In this document: positions 42,982 through 51,370 of the stretch, in pieces
Numbering within the stretch: position 1 is the stretch's first letter
Layout of the letters: each line of letters opens with the position of its first letter
Assembly: GCF_024346355.1 (NCBI RefSeq)
Contig: NZ_JAGQCU010000009.1
Span: forward strand, 43,499 to 107,498
DNA length: 64,000 bases
Direction: 5' to 3'
DNA from: Cyanobium sp. ATX 6A2
GTDB lineage: Bacteria; Cyanobacteriota; Cyanobacteriia; PCC-6307; Cyanobiaceae
Made by a program: the position numbers and the translations under genes
Notes under the pieces: model-generated
The model's database searches: none
Seen by the model: the letters and a program-made list of their open reading frames with translations, nothing else
Told to the model about the DNA's origin: nothing

Positions 42982-43809
42982 ATGGCTTCCAGCAAAGCGG
43001 CCTCCACCAACGACCACGTCAGGGAATCCACGGATCCCCCAGCCACGGATCTCCCAGCCATCGACACCCCAGCCATCGACACCCCAGCCGATTGGGCGCC
43101 CCTGTTCCGGCCGGCCGCCGAGCGCTTCCACTCGCAGCTCGACTGGCTGGACAGCTGGCACAGCTTCTCCTTTTCCAGCCACGTGGATCCGGCCTGGATG
43201 GGGTTCGGGCCCCTGCGGGTGATCAACGACGACACGATCGCGGCGGGCCAGGGGTTCGGCATGCACCCCCACCGGGACATGGAGATCGTCACGGTGATGG
43301 TGGAGGGACAGCTCAACCACCGCGATTCGATGGGCCATGCCGAGGTGCTGCGGGCCGGCGAGGTGCAGCGCATGAGCGCTGGCACCGGCGTGGTGCACAG
43401 CGAAGTGAATGAAGGCAGCCAGCCCTGCCGGCTGCTGCAGATCTGGATCGAACCGGCTGCTCTGGCCATCCCTCCGGCCTACGAACAGAAGCCCTTCGAG
43501 ATCGCTGCCGGCTGGACCCCCCTGCTGGACCCCGAGCGGCGCGACGGGGCGATGGCGCTCTGCCGGCCGGTGCACCTCTGGCGGGCCCAGCTCGGCCCCG
43601 ACGCGGTGCTGGCCCTGCCCGCGCTGCCCGCCGGGGCCCAGGCGCCCAGCCATCACTGGCTGCAGCTGATCGACGGCTCGGTGGACTGGCAGGGCGTCAC
43701 CCCCTTGCCGCTGCAGCGGGGTGACGGCCTGGGCTGGCAGACAGCCCGGAGTGGTGTGTTGAAGGCAGGCAAGATGGGCTCCGACCTGCTCCTGTTCGCG
43801 CTGCGATGA
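42982..43809 (+). CDS. Pirin family protein with repetitive N-terminus
   Basis: The 275-aa two-cupin pirin has the metal site HPHRDMEIVTVMVEGQLNHRDS and Glu ligand in GEVQRMSAGTGVVHSEVN. Residues 20-36 are a repeat of PAIDT units from a 15-bp DNA repeat. Pirins act as quercetinases or redox sensors; the cyanobacterial role is unknown. The stop overlaps the next gene by 4 bp. Confidence 0.9.
   Translation: MASSKAASTNDHVRESTDPPATDLPAIDTPAIDTPADWAPLFRPAAERFHSQLDWLDSWHSFSFSSHVDPAWMGFGPLRVINDDTIAAGQGFGMHPHRDMEIVTVMVEGQLNHRDSMGHAEVLRAGEVQRMSAGTGVVHSEVNEGSQPCRLLQIWIEPAALAIPPAYEQKPFEIAAGWTPLLDPERRDGAMALCRPVHLWRAQLGPDAVLALPALPAGAQAPSHHWLQLIDGSVDWQGVTPLPLQRGDGLGWQTARSGVLKAGKMGSDLLLFALR
43038..43089. 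repeat. 15-bp tandem repeat in the pirin gene
   Basis: CCCAGCCATCGACAC occurs twice exactly, preceded by a degenerate unit and followed by half a unit, within the disordered N-terminal coding region of pirin. Copy number could vary between strains without breaking the frame. Confidence 0.85.
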
Positions 43810-44282
43810 TCCGGCCCGATCGCCCCCCGGCCCGGCCCCCGCTGGAGACCGCCTCGGGCGGGCGGCTCTCGATCGCCCGCTCCCTGGCGATGCTGCAGCC
43901 GCCCCGCGGCTACCGCGCCCTGGCCTGGTTGGGGTTGGTGGCCAATGTGCTGGCCATTCCGCTGGTTGTGGCTGTGATCCTGGGCCTGCCCACCTGGCGC
44001 ACGGTGCACATCGCCGTGGGCTCGGCGGCCGTGCTGCCCACTGCGGCGGTGGGCATTTTGGCGTCGGTGGCCCTGCTCAAATGGCGAGCCTGGGGCCAGA
44101 TTCTGGCCATCGTGGGCCTGTCGATGAGCCTGGCGGTGTCCATGCCCTATGGCATCGTGCGGCTGGCGATGCTGAGCGAGGGACGCCTGCTCACGGCGGT
44201 GCTCTGCAGCCTGGTGTGGACGGCGCTGATCGCCGCTTTGGTGTTCTGGTGCCGCCCCTGCATCCGCCGCTACCTGGTGTGA
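43806..44282 (+). CDS. Four-helix membrane protein, unknown
   Basis: The 158-aa protein has about four hydrophobic segments (LAWLGLVANVLAIPLVVAVIL; SAAVLPTAAVGILASVALL; ILAIVGLSMSLAVSM; LCSLVWTALIAALVFW). No family recognised. Coupled to pirin by a 4-bp overlap. Confidence 0.75.
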   Translation: MIRPDRPPARPPLETASGGRLSIARSLAMLQPPRGYRALAWLGLVANVLAIPLVVAVILGLPTWRTVHIAVGSAAVLPTAAVGILASVALLKWRAWGQILAIVGLSMSLAVSMPYGIVRLAMLSEGRLLTAVLCSLVWTALIAALVFWCRPCIRRYLV

Positions 44283-44326
44283 GCCCTTGGGCAGTGGTGC
44301 TGTCTGCTCCTAGAGATGTTGTGAAG

Positions 44327-44347
44327 GTGACAGTCTCAATCTGTCAC
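44327..44347. promoter_or_regulatory. Inverted repeat, candidate operator
   Basis: GTGACAG-N7-CTGTCAC is a perfect 7-bp inverted repeat with a wider TTGTGA/TCACAA context, 39 bp before the ATG of the next gene. A dimeric regulator could bind it; which one is not known. Confidence 0.55.
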
Positions 44348-44385
44348 AAGGGTGATGATCCGGTGAGGATGCACAGACAGGCGCG

Positions 44386-44676
44386 ATGACGAACACCCTC
44401 ACACCCGGTAACTTCCAGAGCTTCCCTGGGCGCCCCTCGCAGCGGGGCCACGTCCACCACGCCCAGCCCCACGTGCGCCGCTACCGGCTCGTGGATGGCC
44501 GCGGTGCCCCCCACCCGGTGCTTGACGATCTCTACGACTCCCTGGAGGCGGCCTGGGCTGAGGCCAGCCGCTGGTGGCAGAGCCACTGCGGCTGCAGCCA
44601 GGATCCGGTGGAGATCGGCGTGGAAGTGAGCACCGCCAGCGGTGAGTGGCGCACCCTGCGCTTCCCCGGTACCTGA
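44386..44676 (+). CDS. Conserved hypothetical protein, 96 aa
   Basis: A soluble protein with His-rich start (RGHVHHAQPHVRRYRL), an acidic helix (LYDSLEAAWAEASRWWQSH) and CGC motif. It looks like the small cyanobacterial proteins of unknown role; not assigned. Preceded by a perfect inverted repeat. Confidence 0.7.
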   Translation: MTNTLTPGNFQSFPGRPSQRGHVHHAQPHVRRYRLVDGRGAPHPVLDDLYDSLEAAWAEASRWWQSHCGCSQDPVEIGVEVSTASGEWRTLRFPGT

Positions 44677-44707
44677 TGCGGCCTGGGCAGCCGAGCGCTC
44701 CAGGGGA

Positions 44708-45262
44708 TCAGCGCCAGTAGCGCTCGTAGATCCGCAACCGCGCCGATCCCAGGGGCGTGGGGTTGGGGTTGGGACCATCCGGAAAGGCCGTCACCTGAAA
44801 CAGATAGGTGCCCGCCACCGAGGGGTTGCTCCAGGGCTTGAGCACCACCGTGACCGTGGAGCCGGGAGCCACCGGTTCTGGGAAAACCACCCTCACCTCG
44901 CGTTCGTGCGCTGAGACTTCAGCTTCCACGGGGATGGCGTCGCCCCGGCTGCGGGGACGGCCCAGAAAGGCCCTGGTGCGCTCCGCGCTGAAGGGGCCAG
45001 CGCGGTCTGGACCTTCGCTCTGGCGGATCAGCAGGCCAGCGAGGGAGGCGCCGGCGGCCTCATCCAGTTCCACGCTGAAAAAATACTCAGCACTGGGATC
45101 GCCCACAGTCGTGCGGTAGCTCACCAGGTCCACCGTCCAGGGGGGACGGGCGAAGAACGTGGATCCCCTCAGCTCAACAGCCCTGGTGGCTGTGGCCGCC
45201 ATCAGGGAGGCGACGAGGGAGGCGCCGAGCGCGGGACCGATCCGCAAACCGGGGCGGGCCAT
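44708..45262 (-). CDS. DUF2808 domain-containing exported protein
   Basis: From Met 45262 the 184-aa protein has a signal peptide (GASLVASLMAATATRAVE) and the DUF2808 beta-sandwich with FSVELDEAAGASLAGLLIRQ, PGSTVTVVLKPWSNP and a C-terminal RLRIYERYWR. The family is found mainly in cyanobacteria and is thought periplasmic. Its first 89 bp overlap the GST gene on the same strand. Confidence 0.85.
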   Translation of the reverse strand: MARPGLRIGPALGASLVASLMAATATRAVELRGSTFFARPPWTVDLVSYRTTVGDPSAEYFFSVELDEAAGASLAGLLIRQSEGPDRAGPFSAERTRAFLGRPRSRGDAIPVEAEVSAHEREVRVVFPEPVAPGSTVTVVLKPWSNPSVAGTYLFQVTAFPDGPNPNPTPLGSARLRIYERYWR

Positions 45263-46568
45263 GGCAAGCCAGGTGGGCTTCACACCGTAGATCGGCTGTG
45301 CAGGAAAGGCTGTGGGTCCTGATCCCGGCGGTGTCGAACGGGAATCGGCTGGCCCTGGGCAGAGGGGGTGTGGGGATCGTGGCTGGCGGTGCTCTCCAGG
45401 GCGGCACGCTGATGCGATCACGCAGCTGGCGCAGGCCACCGGCGCTGCCCGCCGGTGGCGCGATCGTCTGGCCGCTGAGCAGCCCGCTGAGGGCGCAGCG
45501 CAGGGGCAGATCGAAGCCCTCGGCCCCCAGGGGATTGCGCTCCAGCAGGGTGACGCGATGGCGCAGCACCCGGGCCAGAGCGGTGGCGGCCGCCCCGGCC
45601 GGTGGGGCTTGGCTGGTTTCCGGATCCATGGCGGTGTCGTTCAGGATCGGCCAGGGGCCGTGATCGATGCGCTGCGCCAGGGCGCGCTGCTGCGCACTGC
45701 CGTTGGCGTGGCAGCCACCCATCTGCGGCGGCAGATCGTGGGCGTGGGTGTGGAAATCGCTCTGGGTGCCCAGGTAAGTGGAACGCTGCTCCAGGCCGCG
45801 GAACCAGCGGTCGATGGCCGGGTGCTGCCGGCGCAGCAGGAAGCCCTTGTAGTAGGCGAGCGAAGCGTTCATGCGCTCCACGTAGGGCACGAACACCAGA
45901 TCGGCGGTGCCCAGCTCCTCGCCCAGCAGAAAGTCTCCCGGCCGGCTCTCGAGTGCCGTCTCCATCACCCCAGCCAGCTGCTGGAAGCGATCGCGGGCCC
46001 GCACGTCGGAGGCGGGGGGGTGGGGGTAGCAGAGCCACTCGCACCAGGCCCGGAACAGCTCCCGCTCCAGCCGGCGCAGGGGCAGCACGGCGCTGTCGTG
46101 CATGCCGGCACCGAAGCTGGCCTCCAGGGCCTCGATGATGCGGTCGCTCTCAGTGATCAGCTGCCCGTCGAGCTCCAGGGCCGGCAGCATCCCCGAGGGC
46201 ACCAGCCGTCGGTACCAGGCCTCCTTCTCGCCGTAGCAGACCATCGTCACCTTGCGCACCCGGTAGGGGATGCGCCGCTCCTCCAGCCACAGCCACACCT
46301 TCTGGCAGTAGGGGCACCAGGCGTGGTGATCGCGGTAGAGGGTCACGCGCACGGCCGTCTCCGGTTGGCCGAACAGGCGCAGCAGGGCTCGGGGGCTGGT
46401 GGGGCCGTGGGCGGGATCAGCGCTGGAGCCTCCTGCCGCGGCGGCCTCGGCCAGCTCCGGGGGAACCAGGGCCTCCAGCTCGCTCCAGCTCAGGGGCAGG
46501 CCCGCACGCCCTGCGCCGGCCCCATTGTGGAGGTTCGGTTCTCCCACCAGTGCGTTTTGGGTTGCCAT
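45174..46568 (-). CDS. Glutathione S-transferase family protein
   Basis: The 464-aa protein has an N-terminal thioredoxin-fold domain with CPYCQKVWLWLEE (about 79-91), ALELDGQLITESDRIIEALEA and a C-terminal helical domain with GEELGTADLVFVPYVERM. The last 80 residues are low-complexity and overlap DUF2808, so the real stop or a frameshift may be nearer 45300-45400. The start codon overlaps that of the mini-phycocyanin on the other strand. Confidence 0.82.
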   Translation of the reverse strand: MATQNALVGEPNLHNGAGAGRAGLPLSWSELEALVPPELAEAAAAGGSSADPAHGPTSPRALLRLFGQPETAVRVTLYRDHHAWCPYCQKVWLWLEERRIPYRVRKVTMVCYGEKEAWYRRLVPSGMLPALELDGQLITESDRIIEALEASFGAGMHDSAVLPLRRLERELFRAWCEWLCYPHPPASDVRARDRFQQLAGVMETALESRPGDFLLGEELGTADLVFVPYVERMNASLAYYKGFLLRRQHPAIDRWFRGLEQRSTYLGTQSDFHTHAHDLPPQMGGCHANGSAQQRALAQRIDHGPWPILNDTAMDPETSQAPPAGAAATALARVLRHRVTLLERNPLGAEGFDLPLRCALSGLLSGQTIAPPAGSAGGLRQLRDRISVPPWRAPPATIPTPPLPRASRFPFDTAGIRTHSLSCTADLRCEAHLACHGPPRFADRSRARRLPRRLPDGGHSHQGC

Positions 46569-46737
46569 GTTCGACGCCTTCACCAAGCTGATTGCCCAGG
46601 CCGATGGCCTGGCTGCCATGGTGGCCGACAGCATCAAGCGGATGGATTCCTTCAACCGCATCACCCCCGGCGACGGCTCCGCTCTGATGAGCGATATCGG
46701 CACCAACTTCGATCGCGCCGCCGCCGTTGTGGGCTGA
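46567..46737 (+). CDS. Internally deleted phycocyanin beta-like mini-protein, 56 aa
   Basis: The 56-residue reading frame joins the N-terminus of phycocyanin beta (MFDAFTKLIAQAD), an interior part (LAAMVADSIKRMDSFNRIT) and the C-terminus (DGSALMSDIGTNFDRAAAVVG). About 115 residues of the globin domain are missing, including the Cys82 bilin site; the Cys153 equivalent is Gly (GDGSALM). No bilin can bind. The frame is intact and ends before a strong hairpin. It may be a remnant or a small protein with a new role. Confidence 0.75.
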   Translation: MFDAFTKLIAQADGLAAMVADSIKRMDSFNRITPGDGSALMSDIGTNFDRAAAVVG

Positions 46738-46755
46738 AGCTCACAGCCTCATCAC

Positions 46756-46785
46756 GAAAAGGCCCGGGCTGTGTAGCCCGGGCCT
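46756..46785 (-). terminator. Terminator hairpin between the mini-phycocyanin gene and glnB
   Basis: A perfect 11-bp stem (AGGCCCGGGCT/AGCCCGGGCCT, 46760-46785) with a GTGT loop. On the minus strand it is followed by TTTT, fitting glnB termination; it may also stop the plus-strand transcript. Confidence 0.85.
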
Positions 46786-46846
46786 TGTGGTGTTGCTTGT
46801 TCTGGGCTGCTGCTGGGCGCTGGGCAGGCTCAGCAACGGCTCTGCT

Positions 46847-47188
46847 TCAGGCCACGGTGGGCTCGCCGCTCTCGCCGGTGCGGATGCGGATGGTGGTTTC
46901 AACGGGCAGAACCACGATCTTGCCGTCTCCGACCTGGCCGGTACGGGCTGAGGTCTTGATGGCCTCGATCACAGCATCGACTTTGTCATCGTTGACAATC
47001 GTGGTGAGCATCACCTTGGACAGAAAGCGGGCATCCACTTTCACCCCGCGATACATCTCGGCGTGCCCCAGCTGCTGGCCGAAACCCTGCACTGAAGTGA
47101 CCGTGAGGCCATTGATGCCAATGGCCACAAGGGCATCCTTGACCGGGTCGAGCTTCTCGGGGCGAATGACGGCTTGAATCAGTTTCAC
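46847..47188 (-). CDS. PII-family signal protein (GlnB/GlnK) with altered T-loop
   Basis: The 113-aa PII protein (GTG start) has the C-loop GDGKIVVLPVE and typical RTGQVGDGKI ATP-binding residues. The T-loop reads MYRGVKVDARFLSK; the Tyr51 and Ser49 modification sites of canonical cyanobacterial PII (in RGSEYTV) are absent. It is divergent from the ammonium transporter at 47485, as GlnK is in other bacteria, suggesting it gates Amt. The main PII would be elsewhere. Confidence 0.85.
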   Translation of the reverse strand: MKLIQAVIRPEKLDPVKDALVAIGINGLTVTSVQGFGQQLGHAEMYRGVKVDARFLSKVMLTTIVNDDKVDAVIEAIKTSARTGQVGDGKIVVLPVETTIRIRTGESGEPTVA

Positions 47189-47381
47189 GCGATACCAGTG
47201 AAATCGGAACTTGTTTAGGGGCTGCGCCCCCTGCGGTCTGTAGCAATGGCAGCAGCCGCTGCAGGTCGGTCCTGCCCCCAACCTGGTGGGAGCCCTTGCC
47301 TGCACTTATGGCCATCCTGATAGGTGAAGCCCTTCACGTCAGCCTGATGGGTGCGGCAGGGCCGGAGCCTGGGTCCGTTTT

Positions 47382-47395
47382 GTAGCAATTCAAAC
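47382..47395. promoter_or_regulatory. Weak NtcA-like site upstream of amt
   Basis: GTAGCAATTCAAAC is GTA-N8-AAC, one base from the NtcA consensus GTA-N8-TAC, in the amt/glnB intergenic region about 90 bp before the amt ATG. Nitrogen control here is expected but the site is not strong. Confidence 0.35.
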
Positions 47396-47484
47396 ACCAG
47401 TTGGGCCTGCGAGGCCGCATTGTCACTGCCGATGGATGTCGCAAGGGCATCCAACTCTCGTGCAGCCATCCTTCCGAACTGCCC

Positions 47485-48966
47485 ATGACCATCGCTTCGC
47501 ACCTTCCCAGGCGACCCAAACGCCTCAGGGACGTCAGTTTGTTGGATGCCCCCTCGCTTCTGTTGGGTCGCATTCATTCCCTCTCCTCCAAGCGCCTCAC
47601 CTGGCTTGCTTGTGTGCCCCTGGCCCTCTTCGGCCTGGGTGTCTTCAACCTGTCTGCCCATGCGGCTGAGCTGCCGGAGCTCACCCCCGCCTTTCTGATA
47701 AACAACTTCTTCCTGTTTATCTGCGCGGTTCTGGTGATCTTCATGAATGCCGGCTTCGCCATGGTGGAAGCTGGGTTATGTCGTCAGAAGAATGCTGTCA
47801 ATATCCTGTTCAAGAACCTTCTTGTCTTCGGCGTCGCCGTTACGGCTTATTGGTTCATTGGCTACAAATTGATGTACAACGCCGATTGGGTGATCCCCGG
47901 ATTCCTCAAGTTTGGCGGGATCTTCTTCGACCCAACCGTCACCCCCGAAATGGTGACAGAAGGCTCGTTGGTGCCCAGTGTCGACTTCCTCTTCCAGGCA
48001 GCCTTCGCCGGCACTGCCGCCACGATCGTTTCCGGTCTGGTCGCTGAGCGCATCAAATTCCCGGAATTCGTGATTTTCTCTCTGCTCCTCGTGGGCATCG
48101 TCTATCCAATTTTGGGTAGCTGGCAATGGAACTTCCCCGATGAAACCGGCGCTGGTGGTGGCTGGCTCAGCACCCTCGGGTTCATTGATTTTGCCGGTTC
48201 CACCGTGGTGCACTCCGTGGGTGCCTGGGCCGGCATCGTGGGTGCCGCCCTGCTTGGTCCCCGCATCGGCAAGTTCGTGGGGGGCAAACCCAATGCCATG
48301 CCTGGCCACAACCTGGCCATTGCCACGCTGGGCTGCCTGGTGCTCTGGATCGGCTGGTATGGCTTCAACCCGGGCTCCTGGCTTTCCATGGCACCCGAAG
48401 TGCCCTACATCGCCGTCACCACCACCCTTGGTGCTGCTGGCGGTGCCATCTCCGCAACCCTGGCATCCCAGCTTCCCGGAATGGGGCCAGACAAGCGTCC
48501 TGGCAAGCCAGACCTCACCATGACCATCAACGGGATCCTCGCCGGCCTGGTGGGCGTGACCGCAGGTTGTGATGGCTTCTCCATGCCTGCCGCCTGGGTG
48601 GTGGGCTTCATTGCCGGCATCATCGTGGTGTTCTCGGTTGCCTTCATCGACAGCCTTCAGATCGACGATCCCGTCGGCGCCTTCTCCGTGCACGGCAGCT
48701 GCGGCATCTGGGCAACCCTGGCTGTGGGCCTGTTCAACATGGACAAGGGACTGTTGACCGGCCACGGTTTCGGCCAGCTAGGCATTCAGATTATTGGCGT
48801 TCTTGCCTATGCAACCGCTGCAATCGTTGCCTCCTGGATTCTCTGGTCGATTATCGGCGCCATCTTCGGTGGTCTGCGTGTTACCGAAGAGGAAGAGACC
48901 ATCGGTCTCGACATCGGTGAACATGGCATGGAGGCCTATCCAGACTTCGCCCCCAGCGCGAAATAA
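47485..48966 (+). CDS. amt: Ammonium transporter (Amt)
   Basis: The 493-aa protein from ATG 47485 has a signal-like N-terminus, then the Amt fold of eleven helices with NAGFAMVEAGLCRQKN, FAGSTVVHSVGAWAGIVGAALLG cut around the first pore His and the second His in VHGSCGIWATLAVGL. It imports ammonium across the plasma membrane. Upstream reading to 47401 is not needed. Divergent from a PII gene; followed by a terminator. Confidence 0.94.
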   Translation: MTIASHLPRRPKRLRDVSLLDAPSLLLGRIHSLSSKRLTWLACVPLALFGLGVFNLSAHAAELPELTPAFLINNFFLFICAVLVIFMNAGFAMVEAGLCRQKNAVNILFKNLLVFGVAVTAYWFIGYKLMYNADWVIPGFLKFGGIFFDPTVTPEMVTEGSLVPSVDFLFQAAFAGTAATIVSGLVAERIKFPEFVIFSLLLVGIVYPILGSWQWNFPDETGAGGGWLSTLGFIDFAGSTVVHSVGAWAGIVGAALLGPRIGKFVGGKPNAMPGHNLAIATLGCLVLWIGWYGFNPGSWLSMAPEVPYIAVTTTLGAAGGAISATLASQLPGMGPDKRPGKPDLTMTINGILAGLVGVTAGCDGFSMPAAWVVGFIAGIIVVFSVAFIDSLQIDDPVGAFSVHGSCGIWATLAVGLFNMDKGLLTGHGFGQLGIQIIGVLAYATAAIVASWILWSIIGAIFGGLRVTEEEETIGLDIGEHGMEAYPDFAPSAK

Positions 48967-48992
48967 GTCTCCGGAGCACACGTTGGTTCCAG

Positions 48993-49020
48993 GGTCCGCG
49001 GCGCTGCCGTGGACCTTTTT
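48993..49020 (+). terminator. Rho-independent terminator after amt
   Basis: Ten-bp stem GGTCCGCGGC/GCCGTGGACC with a GCT loop (one G-T pair), then TTTTT, 27 bp after the amt stop. Confidence 0.88.
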
Positions 49021-49143
49021 CATGGCCGTACCCACCAGAGAGGTCCAGGCTGGTGCCGGTGCGCAACGCGATCAACAGAGCAACGCTGGGCGGCTCTACA
49101 GGATGCAACTACCGCATCGAACGCTGAAGGCACCTGCCGCCGA

Positions 49144-50508
49144 TCACACCAGCCGTGAGCCGCTGGCCCGCTGGCGCTGCTGGGGATCGAACACCGCTGC
49201 GATGGTGCGGATCAGCCAGCGTCCCTCGGTGGTGACGCGCACCCGCCCCAGCCCACCGCTCTGGCCGAGCTGCACCAGGCCGTCGGCGGCCAGGGCCTGC
49301 AGGTCGGCCCATTCCTGGCTGAAACGGCTCAGCTCGAGCTCCACCTGGAAGTGACACATCACCTCCTTGATCAGCTCACGCCGCTCGAGCACCTCCGCGT
49401 CCCACACCTCCAGACCCCGTTCCACCGGTAGCCGGCCGGCGGCCACGGTTGCGGCCCAGGTTTTGAGGTTGCGCTCGTTCTGGCAGGTGAGATGGGTGAA
49501 CTGGCTGATCGCCGTGGGCCCCACCCCCAGCAGCTCCAGCTCACCACCGGTGGTGTAGCCCTGGAAGTTGCGGTGCAGCCGGCCCTCGCGGGCGGCCACC
49601 GCCAGGGCATCGCCGCTGAGGGCGTAGTGATCCATGCCGATGGCGTCGTAGCCGTGGCCGGTGAGCTGCCGGTTGGCGTTCTCCAGCATCGTGATGCGCT
49701 GCCGCTGGCTGGGCAGGTCTTCGGCGGCGATCTTGCGCTGCATCGGCAGCTGCTCGGGCAGATAGGCGAAGGAGAACAGGGAGATGCGATCGGGCCGCAG
49801 CTCCCGCACCAGTTCCAGGGTGGTGTCGAAGCGCTCCGGGGTCTGCAGGGGCAGACCGCAGATCAGATCCACATTCACGCTCTCGAAGGCGGCCTCCCGC
49901 AGCCACTGCATCGAGCGGCGCAGCTGCTCCTCTGCCACCACCCGGTTCACGGCGCGCTGTACCTCGGGATTGGCGTCCTGGATGCCGAAGCTGATGCGAT
50001 TGAAACCCAGCTCCCGCAGCTGCAGGGCCTGGTCGCGGCTGAGGAATTCAGGATTCACCTCGATCGAGGCCTCCAGTTCGCTCTCCAGATCGAAGTGGTG
50101 CGCGATCAGCCCCCACAGCTGGGCCTGCTCCTCGGCGTTGAGGTAATTGGGCGTGCCGCCCCCCCAGTGCAGCTGGGCCAGGCGGCGCCGCTGGGGCATG
50201 GCCGCCGCCACCAGCTCCAGCTCCCGGGCCAGGGTGTCGAGGTAAGGCGCCACCACCTTGGAGCCCAGCTGGGTGGTGACCCGGTTGCAGCCGCAGTACC
50301 AGCAGGCGTGGCGGCAGAAGGGCACATGCACATAGAGCGAGAGGGGGTCCGTGCTGGCCTGGCCCAGCTGGGCGCGCAGCTGGGTTTCACCCACGGCGTC
50401 TGAGAAGGCGGCGGCCGTGGGGTAGCTGGTGTAGCGGGGAACGGGCCTGTCGTACTTGAGCAGCAGCTCAATCGGACTGGGGGCTGGGCTGAGGGTGGTG
50501 GCGGTCAT
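49144..50508 (-). CDS. hemN: Oxygen-independent coproporphyrinogen III dehydrogenase HemN
   Basis: The 454-aa radical SAM enzyme has the cluster motif CRHACWYCGCN (about 61-71), HWGGGTPNYL, SFGIQDANPEVQRAVNR and C-terminal HemN domain. It converts coproporphyrinogen III to protoporphyrinogen IX without O2. It follows heme oxygenase by 74 bp; in Synechocystis the equivalents lie in the low-oxygen operon chlAII-ho2-hemN. Confidence 0.95.
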   Translation of the reverse strand: MTATTLSPAPSPIELLLKYDRPVPRYTSYPTAAAFSDAVGETQLRAQLGQASTDPLSLYVHVPFCRHACWYCGCNRVTTQLGSKVVAPYLDTLARELELVAAAMPQRRRLAQLHWGGGTPNYLNAEEQAQLWGLIAHHFDLESELEASIEVNPEFLSRDQALQLRELGFNRISFGIQDANPEVQRAVNRVVAEEQLRRSMQWLREAAFESVNVDLICGLPLQTPERFDTTLELVRELRPDRISLFSFAYLPEQLPMQRKIAAEDLPSQRQRITMLENANRQLTGHGYDAIGMDHYALSGDALAVAAREGRLHRNFQGYTTGGELELLGVGPTAISQFTHLTCQNERNLKTWAATVAAGRLPVERGLEVWDAEVLERRELIKEVMCHFQVELELSRFSQEWADLQALAADGLVQLGQSGGLGRVRVTTEGRWLIRTIAAVFDPQQRQRASGSRLV

Positions 50509-50582
50509 CAACGGGAGCGGGGCGGTTGTCCGGAGGTGGGCGTTGGTGGAGGTGCTGGGTTCAGCGCTGTGGCTCTTCAGGC

Positions 50583-51272
50583 TCAGGCGAGCTCGCCCAG
50601 CTCGGCCAGCAGGGCCTGGGTGGCGTGGAAGGCCGCCTCGGCTTCCTCCAGCAGCTCCTGCTCCTCGCTGTCGCTGAGCTGCAACTGCTCGAAGCCGTGA
50701 TGCAGGGCCGCCTTGAGTTCGGCAATGGGCCGCTCGAACAGCCAGAAGCTGGGGCAGGGCAAACCGTTGCGCTCCAGGATTGCTCCGGCCTGCTGGGCCA
50801 GCTGCTGCCCGCCGGAGAGATCGCCGCCATAGCGCACATACACATGGGCCATCAGCCGGTGCGGCGCCTGCAGGGCCAGGGCCCGCAGCTGCTCCAGCCA
50901 CATCGCCCCAGCCGTCGAGGTGGGCGTGGGTGGCAGCACCTGCAGCGTGGCCACGTCGTGCTCCAGAGCGGCGCTGCGCGCCAGGCTCCGCCAGGGCAGA
51001 TCGTGAGAGCCCAGCTGGGCCGCGGCGGCCGGCGCCTGCTCCTCGATCAGGCGATAGGCGGGCATTAGGGCCCGCAGCAGGGCCGCCAGCTGCAGCGGCG
51101 TGGCCTGGCCGGCGAGCAGGGCCTTGGAGAAGGCCATGCCCTCGGCCTGGTGGTGGGCCTTGCCGATGCGGGCGTGCAGCTTGCGCACCCGCGGGCCGAA
51201 GCCCTGGCGCAGCTGGGCATCGGCGCTGGTGGCGTGGTCGGAGATGGAGGCGCTGGTGGGCGTGAGGGTCAC
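50583..51272 (-). CDS. ho: Heme oxygenase (HO2-type)
   Basis: The 229-aa protein has the proximal His in GKAHHQAEGMAFSKALL and the distal helix YVRYGGDLSGGQQLA. It opens heme to biliverdin for phycobilins. Its place before hemN and near a second AcsF suggests the micro-oxic isoenzyme HO2. A CGCTA-N6-TAGCG inverted repeat lies about 30 bp upstream of its start. Confidence 0.92.
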   Translation of the reverse strand: MTLTPTSASISDHATSADAQLRQGFGPRVRKLHARIGKAHHQAEGMAFSKALLAGQATPLQLAALLRALMPAYRLIEEQAPAAAAQLGSHDLPWRSLARSAALEHDVATLQVLPPTPTSTAGAMWLEQLRALALQAPHRLMAHVYVRYGGDLSGGQQLAQQAGAILERNGLPCPSFWLFERPIAELKAALHHGFEQLQLSDSEEQELLEEAEAAFHATQALLAELGELA

Positions 51273-51299
51273 GGCGTGCGGAGTGGACGACAGCGCTCA

Positions 51300-51315
51300 C
51301 GCTATAACGTTAGCG
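51300..51315. promoter_or_regulatory. Inverted repeat upstream of heme oxygenase
   Basis: CGCTA-TAACGT-TAGCG, perfect 5-bp arms, 27 bp upstream of the ho start; close AGCGTT direct repeats follow. It could bind the low-oxygen regulator or an unrelated factor. Confidence 0.4.
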
Positions 51316-51370
51316 TTGTTCTGCAGTGTCGCGATGACGAAAGCGTTGCAGAGACGTCGCACCCCCCCCC

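Noticed and set aside
47382..47395. NtcA binding site for amt as a firm call
   Set aside because: Only GTA-N8-AAC, one base off and with no good -10 in sight; kept at low confidence as a feature.
50526..51265. Plus-strand frames opposite heme oxygenase
   Set aside because: No start signal or protein character; heme oxygenase is clear on the other strand.
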